A DNA stretch of 64,000 nucleotides from Intestinimonas butyriciproducens (GCF_004154955.1 NZ_CP011524.1:2480001-2544000), one strand, 5' to 3'; positions 32,209 to 42,145 are shown, counted from the stretch's first letter. The notes: generated from the sequence alone by a model not told the origin. A program made the numbers and translations.

Positions 32209-34239
32209 GTGCCCGCTCCAATTCAGGCGGGTACGAAGACCACAATGACGGACCGCATTACGATGGAGAATCACCGCCGCAATCACGAAGGGGGCTGGCA
32301 GCTATTCCAGGATCCGGCGCTGAGGGACTCCTGGGGCGACTGCAAGAAGCAGGCCATGGTTCCAGATATTTCGGCCCCTTATCTCTGTGGGGAACAGGAG
32401 TTCTTCTCCATCAAAGAGAATACCAAAAAGCTCTACGCTTATTCCAACCGTCTCATCAACAGCATCTACCACTGGTCCGTCCGCCCACTTGCCTATGTGA
32501 TGGTAGATGGGCACGGCTTTATTCTGAAGCTGTACTGCGGGGAGGAGATCCGGGGCTGGCTGGAGGAGCGCGGGATTCGAGAGCGGTGCAGCCTGGCGGA
32601 GGAACACGCGGGAACCACAGCCTTTTCCCTGGGCATCAAATATAAGAGACCATTTCGCACCACTGGAAGCGAGCACTATCTGTCCAAATTCATTGATATG
32701 ACGATGTATTTCGCCCCCTGTGTTCTGGAGGACAATTCCAGGGAGCGCTTTGGCGAGCTGGAGCTTCTGGGGGGCATTGGCATCATTACACCGCGGACGG
32801 ACCGCTTCGAAGATTACCTGGCCACAGTCATTACCATGTGCAAAGAGGTTTGTCTCCATTTGGACATGGTGAATACCTTTTACAATTTTTATATGAGCGA
32901 GACCATGGGATACATCTGTGTGGATATCGACGAGCGGACGCGCAGGCCCTATTGTCTGTATCACAACTCCAATATTTTCAATGTGCTCGGAATCCCTTTC
33001 AGCGACCTGTGCTTCAAAAGTCTGAGCACTGTCTTTGACCCGCTGCCTGCCAACCGGGAATTTTGGCAGGTGCTGAGCAGCAACGAATATTTACATAACG
33101 CCAGCATCTCTCTGAGTATCCAGGGTGTCACCCGACAGTATATCGTCTCTACCATGCCCTACCGACAGGTCAGCGTGGGATACGAGGGAATGCGCTTTTT
33201 TATCTCCAACAAGGAGCAGGTCAGTTCCTTTGTCTCCCGGCAAATCGGCAACAACGCCATTATGACTTTCGGGAACATCATTGGGCAGAGCCGCGAAATC
33301 AAGCAATCTATCCGATATGCCCGGAAATATGCCGAGTTCGACAATAATGTCCTCATCATGGGGGAGAGCGGAGTGGGCAAGGACATCTTTGCCCAGGCGA
33401 TCCACAATGCCAGTTCCCGCAGGGACCGCCCCTTTATCGCGGTGAACTGCGCCACTTTCCCGCGGGATTTGATGGTGAGCGAACTCTTCGGATACGAGCA
33501 GGGGGCGTTCACCGGCTCCAAGAAAAATGGGAATACCGGCAAACTGGAGCTGGCCAACACCGGCACCCTGTTTTTAGATGAAATCGGCACACTGCCTCTG
33601 GACCTACAGGCCATTTTGCTGCGGGTGCTGGAGACAAAGCGCTTTATGAAATTGGGGGCCTCCAAGGAGACCTCCGTGGATGTCCGCATCATCGCAGCCA
33701 CCAACGCCGACATTTTGGAGATGGTCTCCCAAAAGAGCTTCCGGGGCGATCTCTACTTTCGACTGTCGGCCTTTGTACTGAATATTCCGCCCCTGCGCAA
33801 ACGGCGGGAAGATGTGGTACTCTTGGCCAATCACTTTATCAGCCGGGTCGCCAGGCGAATCCACATCACCCCTCCGCAAATCGCTGACGATGCAGTGATT
33901 TACTTGAGCCAGCTCCCATGGAAAGGAAATGTACGCGAGTTGCAGAACCTGATGGAGGGAATCGTCCAGATCTATTCGCCTTCGGTCATTACAGTCAATC
34001 ACATTACGGATTATTTGAATGTGATCGGCGCGGTCCAACATCCCGCTTCCGAATTGGAGGAAGATGCGGAGCCGAAAGCGGCCTCACCACAGCCCGACGA
34101 CACCTCCTCCCTCACCCGGGACGCCATCCTGCACGCACTGAAAGAGTGCAGGGGGAATAAATCCAGGGCGGCGGAATATCTGGGCGTATCCCGCAAAACG
34201 CTGTACAAGTGGATGAGGCGCCTCCAGGTACTGGGCTGA
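32209..34239 (+). CDS. Sigma-54-dependent transcriptional activator (PAS-like sensor, AAA+, Fis HTH)
   Basis: 676 residues. The first ~350 are sensory: a GAF-like region, then a PAS-like part (ICVDIDERTRRPYCLYHNSN). The AAA+ domain follows with Walker A GESGVGKD, the sigma-54 contact loop GAFTGS (normally GAFTGA), Walker B TLFLDEIGTLP and LRKRREDV sensor motifs. The C-terminus is a Fis-type HTH (ECRGNKSRAAEYLGVSRKTL). Such proteins sense a ligand and open sigma-54 promoters from distant sites. The start is uncertain: GTG 32209 sits too close to GGAGG, and ATG 32245 has only a weak site. Its most likely target is the sigma-54 promoter at 29979-29993. Confidence 0.92.
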   Translation: MPAPIQAGTKTTMTDRITMENHRRNHEGGWQLFQDPALRDSWGDCKKQAMVPDISAPYLCGEQEFFSIKENTKKLYAYSNRLINSIYHWSVRPLAYVMVDGHGFILKLYCGEEIRGWLEERGIRERCSLAEEHAGTTAFSLGIKYKRPFRTTGSEHYLSKFIDMTMYFAPCVLEDNSRERFGELELLGGIGIITPRTDRFEDYLATVITMCKEVCLHLDMVNTFYNFYMSETMGYICVDIDERTRRPYCLYHNSNIFNVLGIPFSDLCFKSLSTVFDPLPANREFWQVLSSNEYLHNASISLSIQGVTRQYIVSTMPYRQVSVGYEGMRFFISNKEQVSSFVSRQIGNNAIMTFGNIIGQSREIKQSIRYARKYAEFDNNVLIMGESGVGKDIFAQAIHNASSRRDRPFIAVNCATFPRDLMVSELFGYEQGAFTGSKKNGNTGKLELANTGTLFLDEIGTLPLDLQAILLRVLETKRFMKLGASKETSVDVRIIAATNADILEMVSQKSFRGDLYFRLSAFVLNIPPLRKRREDVVLLANHFISRVARRIHITPPQIADDAVIYLSQLPWKGNVRELQNLMEGIVQIYSPSVITVNHITDYLNVIGAVQHPASELEEDAEPKAASPQPDDTSSLTRDAILHALKECRGNKSRAAEYLGVSRKTLYKWMRRLQVLG

Positions 34240-34336
34240 CCCGGTCTCGGCGGGTCCCGCTATCACAGAGCCCCTCCTTTCCTTTTCTCCGGCTCACCAC
34301 GAAGCAGTCCCGGGCGGCAGAAAGCGAGGGAAGAGC

Positions 34337-35560
34337 ATGGACCCATGCACAACTGATACCAAAACATTGCTCAAACAATTAACCGCGCAGTATTACGACG
34401 ATTTAAACCATGCCCACGAGCGAGGCCAGAAAGTGGTGTGGACCAACGGCCTGTTCCCCCAGGAATTTTTTGAGGCCATGGACATCCAAGTGGCCTATCC
34501 TGAAAATCTGGCCGCCACGCTGGGGGCAAAAAAAGGTGTCATGCCCTATCTGGAAAAATGTGAGGCGCTTGGTTATTCCAGCGACCTGTGCTCCTATACC
34601 CGTATCGGGCTGGGCTACATCGAGTCCTTCGACAGCGACATTCTGAACCTTCCACGTCCGGATATGATCTGCAACTGTACCAACATCTGCGGCCTGTGCG
34701 TCAAGTGGTTTGAGTGTACGGCAAAGCGGCTGGATGTGCCCTATATCCTCATCGATACGCCTTACCAGACGGAATACGGTCCGACGGAAAACGATGTGGA
34801 CTATATCGTATCCCAGTTTCAAGAGCTCATTCGCCAGTTGGAACTTCTCTGCGGAAGGCCATTCAACTACAAAAAGTTCCGCCAGGTCCTCGCCATCTCA
34901 CGCCGGGTCGCAAAATCCTGGAAGAGGGCCACGGATTACGTCCAGCACAGCCCCAGCCCTCTGGACGGCTTTAATCTCTTCAACTATATGTTTTTGGCCG
35001 TAGTGGCCCGGGGCAAATCCTCCACAGCGGACTTTTACGACAGGCTTTCAGAGGAAATGGAGGAGTACCTCCGGGAGCACAAAAGCCAGTTCAAGGGTGA
35101 GCAGAAACACCGCATCATGTGGGAAGGTATCGCCTGTTGGCCTCATCTGGCGCAGAACTACAAGTGCCTCAAGGCAAACGACATGATCGTTGTAGGCGGC
35201 ATGTATCCGGTGGAATGGTGTGTGGACTATGATCAGGATGATGTGCGCTCCCTCGCCCGGGCTTATGCTGCCCGCCCCCCCATCGGCAGTCTGACTCGGC
35301 AGACAGATATCCGGGCTCGGATCATGGAGGAGACCCGGTGCGACGGCGCGCTCTACCACGTGAATCGAAGCTGTAAGATCCTTACTTTTCTCCAGGCCGG
35401 CCTGCGCCGGGGGATATACGAGCGCAACCACAAGCCCTTCGCCACCTTTGACGGTGATCAGACCGATCCCACAACATTTTCCCCCGCCCAGTTTGAGACT
35501 CGAGTGCAAGCCCTGCGTGAAAACATGGAAGCGGCCAAAGCCGAGAGAGGGGGGCCCTGA
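34337..35560 (+). CDS. 2-hydroxyacyl-CoA dehydratase, first subunit (HgdA/HadB/FldB type)
   Basis: 407 residues. Cysteines spaced as in [4Fe-4S] subunits of the dehydratase/benzoyl-CoA reductase family: SSDLCSYTRI, CNCTNICGLCVKWFE, and C-terminal CDGALYHVNRSCK. These enzymes use a one-electron ketyl-radical mechanism to remove water from (R)-2-hydroxyacyl-CoA. The companion subunit starts at the next base after the stop codon, and the ATPase activator follows. There is no obvious promoter in the 98 bp before it. Dehydratase is favoured over benzoyl-CoA reductase by the two-subunit plus single-activator layout. Confidence 0.9.
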   Translation: MDPCTTDTKTLLKQLTAQYYDDLNHAHERGQKVVWTNGLFPQEFFEAMDIQVAYPENLAATLGAKKGVMPYLEKCEALGYSSDLCSYTRIGLGYIESFDSDILNLPRPDMICNCTNICGLCVKWFECTAKRLDVPYILIDTPYQTEYGPTENDVDYIVSQFQELIRQLELLCGRPFNYKKFRQVLAISRRVAKSWKRATDYVQHSPSPLDGFNLFNYMFLAVVARGKSSTADFYDRLSEEMEEYLREHKSQFKGEQKHRIMWEGIACWPHLAQNYKCLKANDMIVVGGMYPVEWCVDYDQDDVRSLARAYAARPPIGSLTRQTDIRARIMEETRCDGALYHVNRSCKILTFLQAGLRRGIYERNHKPFATFDGDQTDPTTFSPAQFETRVQALRENMEAAKAERGGP

Positions 35561-36703
35561 GTGTCTGTGTCTAAAGTAGAAATCCTCCGCGAAATGGAGT
35601 ACGCGGTGACCCATATCCGGGAACGGGTTCTGGATGAAAAAGCCCGTGGTCACAAAGTCATAGGCTGCCTTCCCATCCTGATTCCCGAGGAACTTGTCCA
35701 TGCATCAGGTGCCTTTCCCGTGGGTATTTGGGGCGCCGAGCGCCTCCCCATCGTCCGTGCGGCGGAGTATTATCCCCCCTACGCCTGCTCTGTGGTACAG
35801 TCCATTACAGAGCTGGCCATTGCCGGCGCGTATGACGGTTTAGACGGAGTACTGATCTCCTGCCTGTGCGATACGCTCAAATGCGTCACGCAGAGTTTCC
35901 CACTCACCTGCCCCAGCGTGAAGCCGATCTTTGTCAAGCACCCGCAAAACCACCGGTTGGAGGGGGCTGTAACGTACTTTATTCGTGAACTGGAGGGTGT
36001 ACGTGCTCAACTGGAAACACTCACGGGAAGACAGATCACCGAGGAGGCTCTGTGTCAAAGTATTGAAATCTACAATGAAAACCGAAAAGAAATGATTGCG
36101 TTTGCGCGCCTGTTGGCGGAGAAGCCCGGATTGCTCACCTGCCGGGAACGGCACACCGTGATCAAGGCCCGCTACTTTATGAGGAAGGAGGAGCACACCC
36201 GTCTGATGCGGGAGCTCAACGGGATGCTCCGCGCCAGCACCGCCCCAAGCTTTGAGGGTATCAAAGTCTATGTCTCCGGCGTCATGCTGGAACCGTCCCA
36301 TATCCTGGATGTAATGGACGAATTGGGATACACCATCGTAGGGGATGAACTCGCCCATGAGAGCCGTCAGTTCAATCACCTGGTACCCGAAGCCCTTTCG
36401 CAGTTGGAGCGTCTGGCGCGCCAGGTTCAGACCTATGAAGGTGAGGCATTTCTCTATGACCCCCGAAAAACCAGGGGTGAACGGGTGGCCCGTGCGGCCA
36501 AAGAAGCCGGCGCTGACGCCGTGCTGTTCGCACTGATGAAATTCTGCGATACCGACGAGTATGATCTCCCTTGGGTGCGGTGCGCCGCCCAAGAGGCGGA
36601 TCTTCCCTTTCTCCACCTGGAGCTGGAACAGACGATGCAATCGGCCGAGCCTCTGCGCACAAGGCTACAGGCTTTTGCCGAACAGCTTACGCACACTTGC
36701 TAG
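35561..36703 (+). CDS. 2-hydroxyacyl-CoA dehydratase, second subunit (HgdB/HadC/FldC type)
   Basis: 380 residues, GTG start directly after the preceding TGA. Family motifs: GCLPILIPEELVHASGAFPV, YPPYACSVVQS, SCLCDTLKC, the central SGVMLEPSHILDVMDELG, and C-terminal FALMKFCDTDEYDLPWVR. Cysteines in YACS, CLCDTLKC and KFCD are candidate cluster ligands. It forms the heterodimer with the first subunit. The order B-C-activator differs from the hadA-hadI-hadB-hadC order of the leucine pathway, where the activator precedes the dehydratase. Confidence 0.9.
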   Translation: MSVSKVEILREMEYAVTHIRERVLDEKARGHKVIGCLPILIPEELVHASGAFPVGIWGAERLPIVRAAEYYPPYACSVVQSITELAIAGAYDGLDGVLISCLCDTLKCVTQSFPLTCPSVKPIFVKHPQNHRLEGAVTYFIRELEGVRAQLETLTGRQITEEALCQSIEIYNENRKEMIAFARLLAEKPGLLTCRERHTVIKARYFMRKEEHTRLMRELNGMLRASTAPSFEGIKVYVSGVMLEPSHILDVMDELGYTIVGDELAHESRQFNHLVPEALSQLERLARQVQTYEGEAFLYDPRKTRGERVARAAKEAGADAVLFALMKFCDTDEYDLPWVRCAAQEADLPFLHLELEQTMQSAEPLRTRLQAFAEQLTHTC

Positions 36704-36723
36704 ACGGGCGGGGAGGCGGCTGC

Positions 36724-37503
36724 ATGGAAGCGCACTATATAGGAATCGATATTGGCTCTACCGCTACCAAACTGGCAGCACTCTCCGGAGAGCGGGCCCT
36801 GCTGGGAACCACAGTGGTCCCCTTTGGGACCGGCACCCAGGCCGACCAATTGGCGCTGGAGACCTTTTATCGGAATTCCAGGCTGTCCCCATCTGACTGT
36901 GTGCGAACCATCGCCACAGGATATGGCCGGCTTATTTTTCGCGGAGCCGACGCACAGGTCAGTGAAATCTCCTGCCATGCCAAGGGGCTCCACCACTTTC
37001 TCCCGCAGGCGCGCACGATTATTGATGTGGGAGGACAGGATCTGAAGGCCATACAGATCAATGACCGGGGCAGCGTGCAACAGTTCGTGATGAATGATAA
37101 ATGCGCCGCCGGGACCGGGCGTTTCCTGGAGGTCATGAGCCGTGTCATGGGCCTGGAGGTAGCAGAATTGGGCGAGTATGACGCCCGTGCCACTGGGGTG
37201 GAGACTATCAGCAATACCTGCACGGTATTTGCCGAGTCCGAGGTGATTTCTAAGCTCTCGGCCGGCGTGGACATTGCCAACCTAGTGGCGGGCATTCATG
37301 ATTCCGTAGCCCGCAAAATCACGGGGTTGACCCTCCGAATGGGTATTCTTCCAGAGGTGGCACTCACCGGGGGCGGCGCCCTGAATACCGGCTTGGTCCG
37401 GGCATTGGAGCGCAATCTGAAGTGCGGGCTCCTGCTCCCGTCTCTCCCCCAGTTCACCGGTGCCGTAGGTGCAGCCCTGTTTGCCTTGGAAGGACGGTTA
37501 TAA
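36724..37503 (+). CDS. Acyl-CoA dehydratase activase (BadF/BcrA-type ATPase)
   Basis: 259 residues. ATP-binding YIGIDIGSTATKLA, TIIDVGGQDLKAI, the cluster-ligand motif DKCAAGTGRFLEVM, SNTCTVFAESEVIS with the second cysteine, and VALTGGGALN. The homodimer holds a [4Fe-4S] cluster between subunits and injects an electron into the dehydratase at the cost of ATP. Start ATG 36724 with GGGGAGG upstream; the longer open frame to 36571 overlaps the dehydratase gene and is not used. Completes the dehydratase system. Confidence 0.93.
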   Translation: MEAHYIGIDIGSTATKLAALSGERALLGTTVVPFGTGTQADQLALETFYRNSRLSPSDCVRTIATGYGRLIFRGADAQVSEISCHAKGLHHFLPQARTIIDVGGQDLKAIQINDRGSVQQFVMNDKCAAGTGRFLEVMSRVMGLEVAELGEYDARATGVETISNTCTVFAESEVISKLSAGVDIANLVAGIHDSVARKITGLTLRMGILPEVALTGGGALNTGLVRALERNLKCGLLLPSLPQFTGAVGAALFALEGRL

Positions 37504-37615
37504 CACAGAATGGCCCATTTTTTAGAGAAATGGCGCTGTAGATGGTTCATTATCACTCTTAAATTCCATTATTTAATAAAAATGTAATAAAAATCTTTCA
37601 GAAAGAAGGGATCTC

Positions 37616-38773
37616 ATGGAATTTATACGCAATGAACTTCAGGAGACCATACGTTCTTCCGCCGTAGACTTCGCCCAAAACTATCTCAAGCCGCGGGTAG
37701 AGGAGATCGAGACTGCAGAGCAGTTTCCAGAGGACCTGTTCCACATCATGGCGGATATGGGGTTTCTCTCCCTGAGCTATCCCGAAAGCTATGGCGGTCT
37801 GGGCGCCGGATATCTTACCTTGTCCATGGTCCTCGAGGAAATTGCCCGCGTGTCTCCCAGCGCCGCGACGCTGCTTACCGTGTGTCTGCTGCCCCTGGAC
37901 GCCATCCACCTTTTCGGCACCGAGGCGCAGAAGCAGAAATATCTGGTCCCCGGTATCCAAGGCGCTTACCGTGGCTCCCTGGCCTTTACAGAGCCGGGTA
38001 CCGGCTCCGACCCCAAGCAGCTCACCACAGTTGCCAAAGGGGGGAACGGAAAATATCTCATCAGCGGGACCAAGCGTTTTATCTCCAACGCCGCCTACAA
38101 GGGGCCTATCGTCGTCGTGGCCCGTGACGAGGGCGCCGACACCTGTACGGCCTATATCGTCGAAAAATTCTGCAAGGGGTATTCCCTCTCCAAGCCCTGG
38201 GACAAAATTGGACTTCATGGAAGCCATGTCTATGATGTCTTCTTAGACGATGTAGAAGTCACTGAAGCAGACATTCTGGGGGGATATGGCAAGGGCTTTG
38301 ACCTGCTGATCGGCACCACTACTTACGGTAAGCTGGCCTTCTCCGCCGTGTTTACCGGCATTATGGACGGTGCCTATGACCTGGCGGTGAAATATGCCAA
38401 GGAAAAGCTCCATCGAGGCTCCCCCATCTCCAAATTTCCCTCCATGCAGGACAAGGCTGCCCGGGTGGCAGCCAACACCCTCAGCTCCAGGCTGATGCTC
38501 TATAAGGCGGCGGAGGATGCCGACACCATCACCAACGATATCCGCCGGGTGCAGGCCAGCGCCGCGCTGGTCAAGGGCTACATTGCCGATCTGGCGGTGG
38601 AGACCTGTACGATGGCCCTCAACATGCACGCCTCCTACGGTGTCACGGCAGAGTATCAAGTGGAGCGCTTTCTGCGCGACGCCGTCATTGCGCCCAATAT
38701 TGAGGGTTCTGCTGACATTCAGCGCCTGATCGCCGGCAGTTACATCCTGAAAAGTGCCGAGCATTTTCTATAA
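37616..38773 (+). CDS. Acyl-CoA dehydrogenase, first copy
   Basis: 385 residues. FAD/acyl-CoA dehydrogenase motifs: YPESYGGLGAGYL, LAFTEPGTGSDPKQL, ISGTKRFISNAAY, and the C-terminal IEGSADIQRLIAG carrying the usual catalytic Glu. Could reduce the enoyl-CoA made by the dehydratase (with an electron-transfer flavoprotein that is not in this window) or oxidise an acyl-CoA. An AT-rich 112-bp region upstream separates it from the activase. AAAGAAGGG precedes the ATG. Confidence 0.93.
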   Translation: MEFIRNELQETIRSSAVDFAQNYLKPRVEEIETAEQFPEDLFHIMADMGFLSLSYPESYGGLGAGYLTLSMVLEEIARVSPSAATLLTVCLLPLDAIHLFGTEAQKQKYLVPGIQGAYRGSLAFTEPGTGSDPKQLTTVAKGGNGKYLISGTKRFISNAAYKGPIVVVARDEGADTCTAYIVEKFCKGYSLSKPWDKIGLHGSHVYDVFLDDVEVTEADILGGYGKGFDLLIGTTTYGKLAFSAVFTGIMDGAYDLAVKYAKEKLHRGSPISKFPSMQDKAARVAANTLSSRLMLYKAAEDADTITNDIRRVQASAALVKGYIADLAVETCTMALNMHASYGVTAEYQVERFLRDAVIAPNIEGSADIQRLIAGSYILKSAEHFL

Positions 38774-38789
38774 ACAGGGGGAATCAGAA

Positions 38790-39929
38790 ATGGCTTTCCA
38801 CGTGCATACCGAGGAGCAGCGTGAGCTCATCGATCTGGTCCGAAAGTTTGGCGAGAGTGAGATTCGTCCCCATGCGGCCGATTGGGATAAAAGGGGGGAA
38901 TGCCCCCTGAACGTGATTCGGGCCGGCCTGGAGATGGGACTGCAGTGTCTGGACCAGCCGGAGGAATACGGCGGCGCAGGTCTGGGCACCAAGACGGCCT
39001 GTATGGTCTTTGAAGAGCTTGCCAAATCGGATGCCGGCGTCACCTGTGCCTTCAGTGTGACCGGCACGGCGGCGGTCCCCGTTATGAAGTACGGTACTGA
39101 GGAACAAAAACAGCTTTGCGCAGATATCCTCTTCCGTAAGGGGGGACTGGGCTCCTTCTGCCTCACCGAGCCCGGCTCCGGTTCGGACTCCGGTGCCAGC
39201 CGCATGACCGCCGTCCGACAGGGCGACAGCTATGTGCTCAACGGCACCAAATGCTTTATCACCAACGGCGGATACGCCGAACTATACTTCGTTATCGCCT
39301 CTACTGACAGAAGCAAGGGCAACAAAGGGCTCAGCGGTTTCCTTGTCACACGTGACACTCCCGGCCTCACCGTGGGCAAGGAAGAAGACAAGTGTGGCTT
39401 CCGAACCTCCAACACGGTAGAGCTGGTGTTTGAGGATGTGGTCGTTCCCGCCTCCTGTCGAGTAGGTCGGGAGGGGGACGGCTTCAAGCAGGCCATGGCG
39501 GCCCTTGATCACGGGCGGCCGTATATCGGCGCGGTGGCCCTTGGCGTCGGTCAGCGGGCGCTGGAGGAGGCCATTGCCTACTCCAAAGTCCGCAGCCAGT
39601 TTGGGCAGCCCATCTGCAACAACCAAGCCATCCGCTTTATGCTGGCGGACATGGAGATGCGGCTGGAATCGGCCCGCTGTCTGGTTTATCACGCCGCGGA
39701 GCTCATCGATCAGCATCTTCCCGTCACCATGAATGGCTCTATTGCCAAATGCTGCGCCACCGACGCCGCCATGCAGGTGGCCTTGGATGCGGTTCAGATT
39801 CTGGGCGGCTATGGCTACATGCGGGAGTACCCGGTGGAAAAGCTGATGCGTGATGCCAAAATTTTTCAAATCGTGGAGGGGACCAACCAGATCCAGCGCG
39901 TGGTGATCTCGGGTCAGCTTCTCAAATGA
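38790..39929 (+). CDS. Acyl-CoA dehydrogenase, second copy
   Basis: 379 residues. LDQPEEYGGAGLGTK, CLTEPGSGSDSGASRMTA, LNGTKCFITNGGY, QFGQPICNNQAIRFMLADM and VEGTNQIQRVVISGQL with the catalytic Glu. It is longer-chain/BCAD-like and only distantly similar to the preceding copy. Start ATG 38790, with AGGGGGAAT upstream, follows the first copy by 16 bp. Two dehydrogenases in one cluster suggest two different acyl-CoA steps or a heteromeric enzyme. Confidence 0.93.
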   Translation: MAFHVHTEEQRELIDLVRKFGESEIRPHAADWDKRGECPLNVIRAGLEMGLQCLDQPEEYGGAGLGTKTACMVFEELAKSDAGVTCAFSVTGTAAVPVMKYGTEEQKQLCADILFRKGGLGSFCLTEPGSGSDSGASRMTAVRQGDSYVLNGTKCFITNGGYAELYFVIASTDRSKGNKGLSGFLVTRDTPGLTVGKEEDKCGFRTSNTVELVFEDVVVPASCRVGREGDGFKQAMAALDHGRPYIGAVALGVGQRALEEAIAYSKVRSQFGQPICNNQAIRFMLADMEMRLESARCLVYHAAELIDQHLPVTMNGSIAKCCATDAAMQVALDAVQILGGYGYMREYPVEKLMRDAKIFQIVEGTNQIQRVVISGQLLK

Positions 39930-39949
39930 GCATGGGGGGACCGGCGCAA

Positions 39950-41251
39950 GTGAACACACATCAAGACACATACCGCCGCAAGCTTTCTTCCAGGGCGCGC
40001 ATCGCCTCCCGTATCCGCTCCGGCTGGTCCTGCTGCTCCGATATCGCCTCCTCCGTCCCATATGGTTTATATTGGGATCTGGCGGAGCGGGTCCGCCGGG
40101 GACAAATAGAGGATCTGCGGGTCTATACCATCATGGATATGTCCCCTCTGCCCTTTTATCAGGAGGATATGGGGGCGCAACTGAAGGGATTCTCCTGGTT
40201 CTCCGGCGCCGGCGCTCGGGGCGCCGTCAATGCTGGATTCGGTGAATACCTCCCCTGCTACTACCGGGATGTCCCCGCATTGCTCACCCAATATACACGG
40301 GTGGATGCCTTCTTTGCCGTCGTCTCTCCCATGGATGAACAGGGATATTTCAGTTTTGGGCCTGTGGGCTCCTGTACCGAGTCCCTTCTGAAAAAGAGCG
40401 ACCGCGTGTTTTTGCAGGTCAACCACAACGTCCCCCGCGCGCTGCGTGGTCCACTGGTCCACATCTCCCAAGTCGACGGATTGTGGGAGGAGGCCGCCCC
40501 GCTTCCTACCCTCCCTCCCGTTTCACACAATGCGCTCAGCGCCACCATCGGCGGTCTGGTAGCGGAAGAGATCCCCAACGGAGCCACCATTCAGCTTGGG
40601 GTGGGCGCGATCCCGGAGGCGATCACCGAGGCACTGCGGAGCAAGCATGACCTTGGGCTGCATACGGAACTGCTGACCGATGGTATGGTGGATCTGATCC
40701 GGTGCGGCGCCGTCACCAACGAAAAAAAGCCCCTCCACACCGGGCTGACTGTCGCTACCTTTGGTCTGGGGCAGAAGGTATACTCCTACATCCATGAGAA
40801 CCCCGCTGTGGAGCTCTTGCCGGTCAGCTATGTGAATGATCCCGCCATAATCGCCCGGCATCCTGATTTTGTCTCGGTCAATGCCGCTCTGGAAGTAGAC
40901 TTTTGGGGTCAGGTCTGTGCCGAATCCATGGGCCCCGCCCATGTATCCGGCACCGGCGGGCAATCCGACTTCGTTCGCGGTGCCATCTCCTCCAAGGGCG
41001 GAAAAAGCTTTATCGTATTCCCCTCCACCGCCCGGAATGGGACGGTGAGCCGCATCGTCTCCCAGTTATCGCCCGGCGCCGTGGTGAGCACCAGTAAAAA
41101 TGATGTGGACTATATCGCCACGGAATATGGCATTGCCAAACTCCGAGGCCAAAGCCTCAGCCAACGCACCCGGGCCCTGATCGGCATTGCCCATCCCAAT
41201 TTCCGGGATCAGCTCACCTTTGAAGCGAAGAAAAGAAACATTTTAGTTTGA
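39950..41251 (+). CDS. Acetyl-CoA hydrolase/transferase family CoA transferase (4-hydroxybutyrate CoA-transferase-like)
   Basis: 433 residues from GTG 39950 (YRRKL near the start aligns with family N-termini; GGGGGA lies upstream). An ATG at 39926 overlapping the previous stop is an alternative. Motifs: GYFSFGPVGS, IQLGVGAIPEAI, the catalytic Glu in LHTELLTDGMVDL, GTGGQSDFVRGA and NDVDYIATEYGIAKLRGQ. Members move CoA from acetyl- or butyryl-CoA to an acid. This is the second CoA transferase in the cluster, so the pathway probably needs one for entry and one for release or a second acid. Confidence 0.92.
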   Translation: MNTHQDTYRRKLSSRARIASRIRSGWSCCSDIASSVPYGLYWDLAERVRRGQIEDLRVYTIMDMSPLPFYQEDMGAQLKGFSWFSGAGARGAVNAGFGEYLPCYYRDVPALLTQYTRVDAFFAVVSPMDEQGYFSFGPVGSCTESLLKKSDRVFLQVNHNVPRALRGPLVHISQVDGLWEEAAPLPTLPPVSHNALSATIGGLVAEEIPNGATIQLGVGAIPEAITEALRSKHDLGLHTELLTDGMVDLIRCGAVTNEKKPLHTGLTVATFGLGQKVYSYIHENPAVELLPVSYVNDPAIIARHPDFVSVNAALEVDFWGQVCAESMGPAHVSGTGGQSDFVRGAISSKGGKSFIVFPSTARNGTVSRIVSQLSPGAVVSTSKNDVDYIATEYGIAKLRGQSLSQRTRALIGIAHPNFRDQLTFEAKKRNILV

Positions 41252-41269
41252 GGAAGGAGCGCTGCGCCC

Positions 41270-42145
41270 ATGGCCTATGATACCATCCTGTACGAGGTGC
41301 GGGAGCGCATCTGTACCATCACCCTGAACCGTCCCGAACACATGAATTCCTACAATAGCCAAATGTGTCAGGAAATCAACCTCGCCCTGGATGCCGCCGA
41401 CAGTGATGACGACGTGCGCGTGGTAATCTTCACAGGCGCGGAGGGTGGGAAAAGGCCCGCCTATTGCGCCGGTTTTGATCTCACCGTTGACAAGCCCTTC
41501 GATTTTTCGGAAGCAGGTTTCCACAACACCAGGGACACCGGCGGCACCAACGCCCTGCGCATTTACGCCATGCGCAAACCCGTCCTTGCCGCCATAAACG
41601 GCTCCGCCGTGGGGATCGGGATCACCATGACCCTCCCCATGGACATGCGCATTCTCTCCGAGGACGCCAAGCTCGGCTTTGTATTTGCGCGCCGCGGCTA
41701 TGTCAACGAGGCCTGCTCCAGTTGGTTCCTGCCCCGCATTGTGGGCCTCTCCAAGGCCGTAGAGTGGGTTACCACGGGGCGCATCATCGGCGCGGAAGAG
41801 GCTCTGCACAGCGGCTTGGTCAGCGAGGTGGTCCCCCACAGCCGCGTCTATGCCCGGGCGCTGGAGGTTGCCCGGGACATTCGGGACAACACCGCCCCTG
41901 TTTCCGTGGCTCTCTGCCGCCAGATGATGTATCAGATGGCGGGCGCCCGGCACCCGATGACCGCTCACAAGATCGAGTCCTCCTGCTTCTACTATATCGG
42001 AACTGCTCCGGACGCTCTGGAAGGCGCGGCCTCTTTTATGGAGAAGAGACCGCCGGAATTCAAGATGAGCCCCGTAACAGATATGCCCCCCGCATACCCC
42101 TGGTTCCCTGAGGTCCCTTTCCCCAAGAACATTCAGGACTGTTAG
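41270..42145 (+). CDS. Enoyl-CoA hydratase/isomerase, second copy
   Basis: 291 residues. TLNRPEHMNSYN, RPAYCAGFDLTVDKPFD, INGSAVGIGITMTLPMDMRI, LGFVFARRGYVNEACSSWFL, then WVTTGRIIGAEEAL. The FARRGY/E-x2-SSWFL region resembles crotonases of the 3-hydroxybutyryl or branched type, and the last 40 residues extend beyond the usual fold. Its ATG lies 18 bp after the CoA transferase stop. Last enzyme gene before the transporter. Confidence 0.92.
   Translation: MAYDTILYEVRERICTITLNRPEHMNSYNSQMCQEINLALDAADSDDDVRVVIFTGAEGGKRPAYCAGFDLTVDKPFDFSEAGFHNTRDTGGTNALRIYAMRKPVLAAINGSAVGIGITMTLPMDMRILSEDAKLGFVFARRGYVNEACSSWFLPRIVGLSKAVEWVTTGRIIGAEEALHSGLVSEVVPHSRVYARALEVARDIRDNTAPVSVALCRQMMYQMAGARHPMTAHKIESSCFYYIGTAPDALEGAASFMEKRPPEFKMSPVTDMPPAYPWFPEVPFPKNIQDC

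Noticed and set aside
37504-37615. Second sigma-54 promoter before the acyl-CoA dehydrogenases
   Set aside because: TGGCGC-N5-ATGG has GG but not the required GC at -12.
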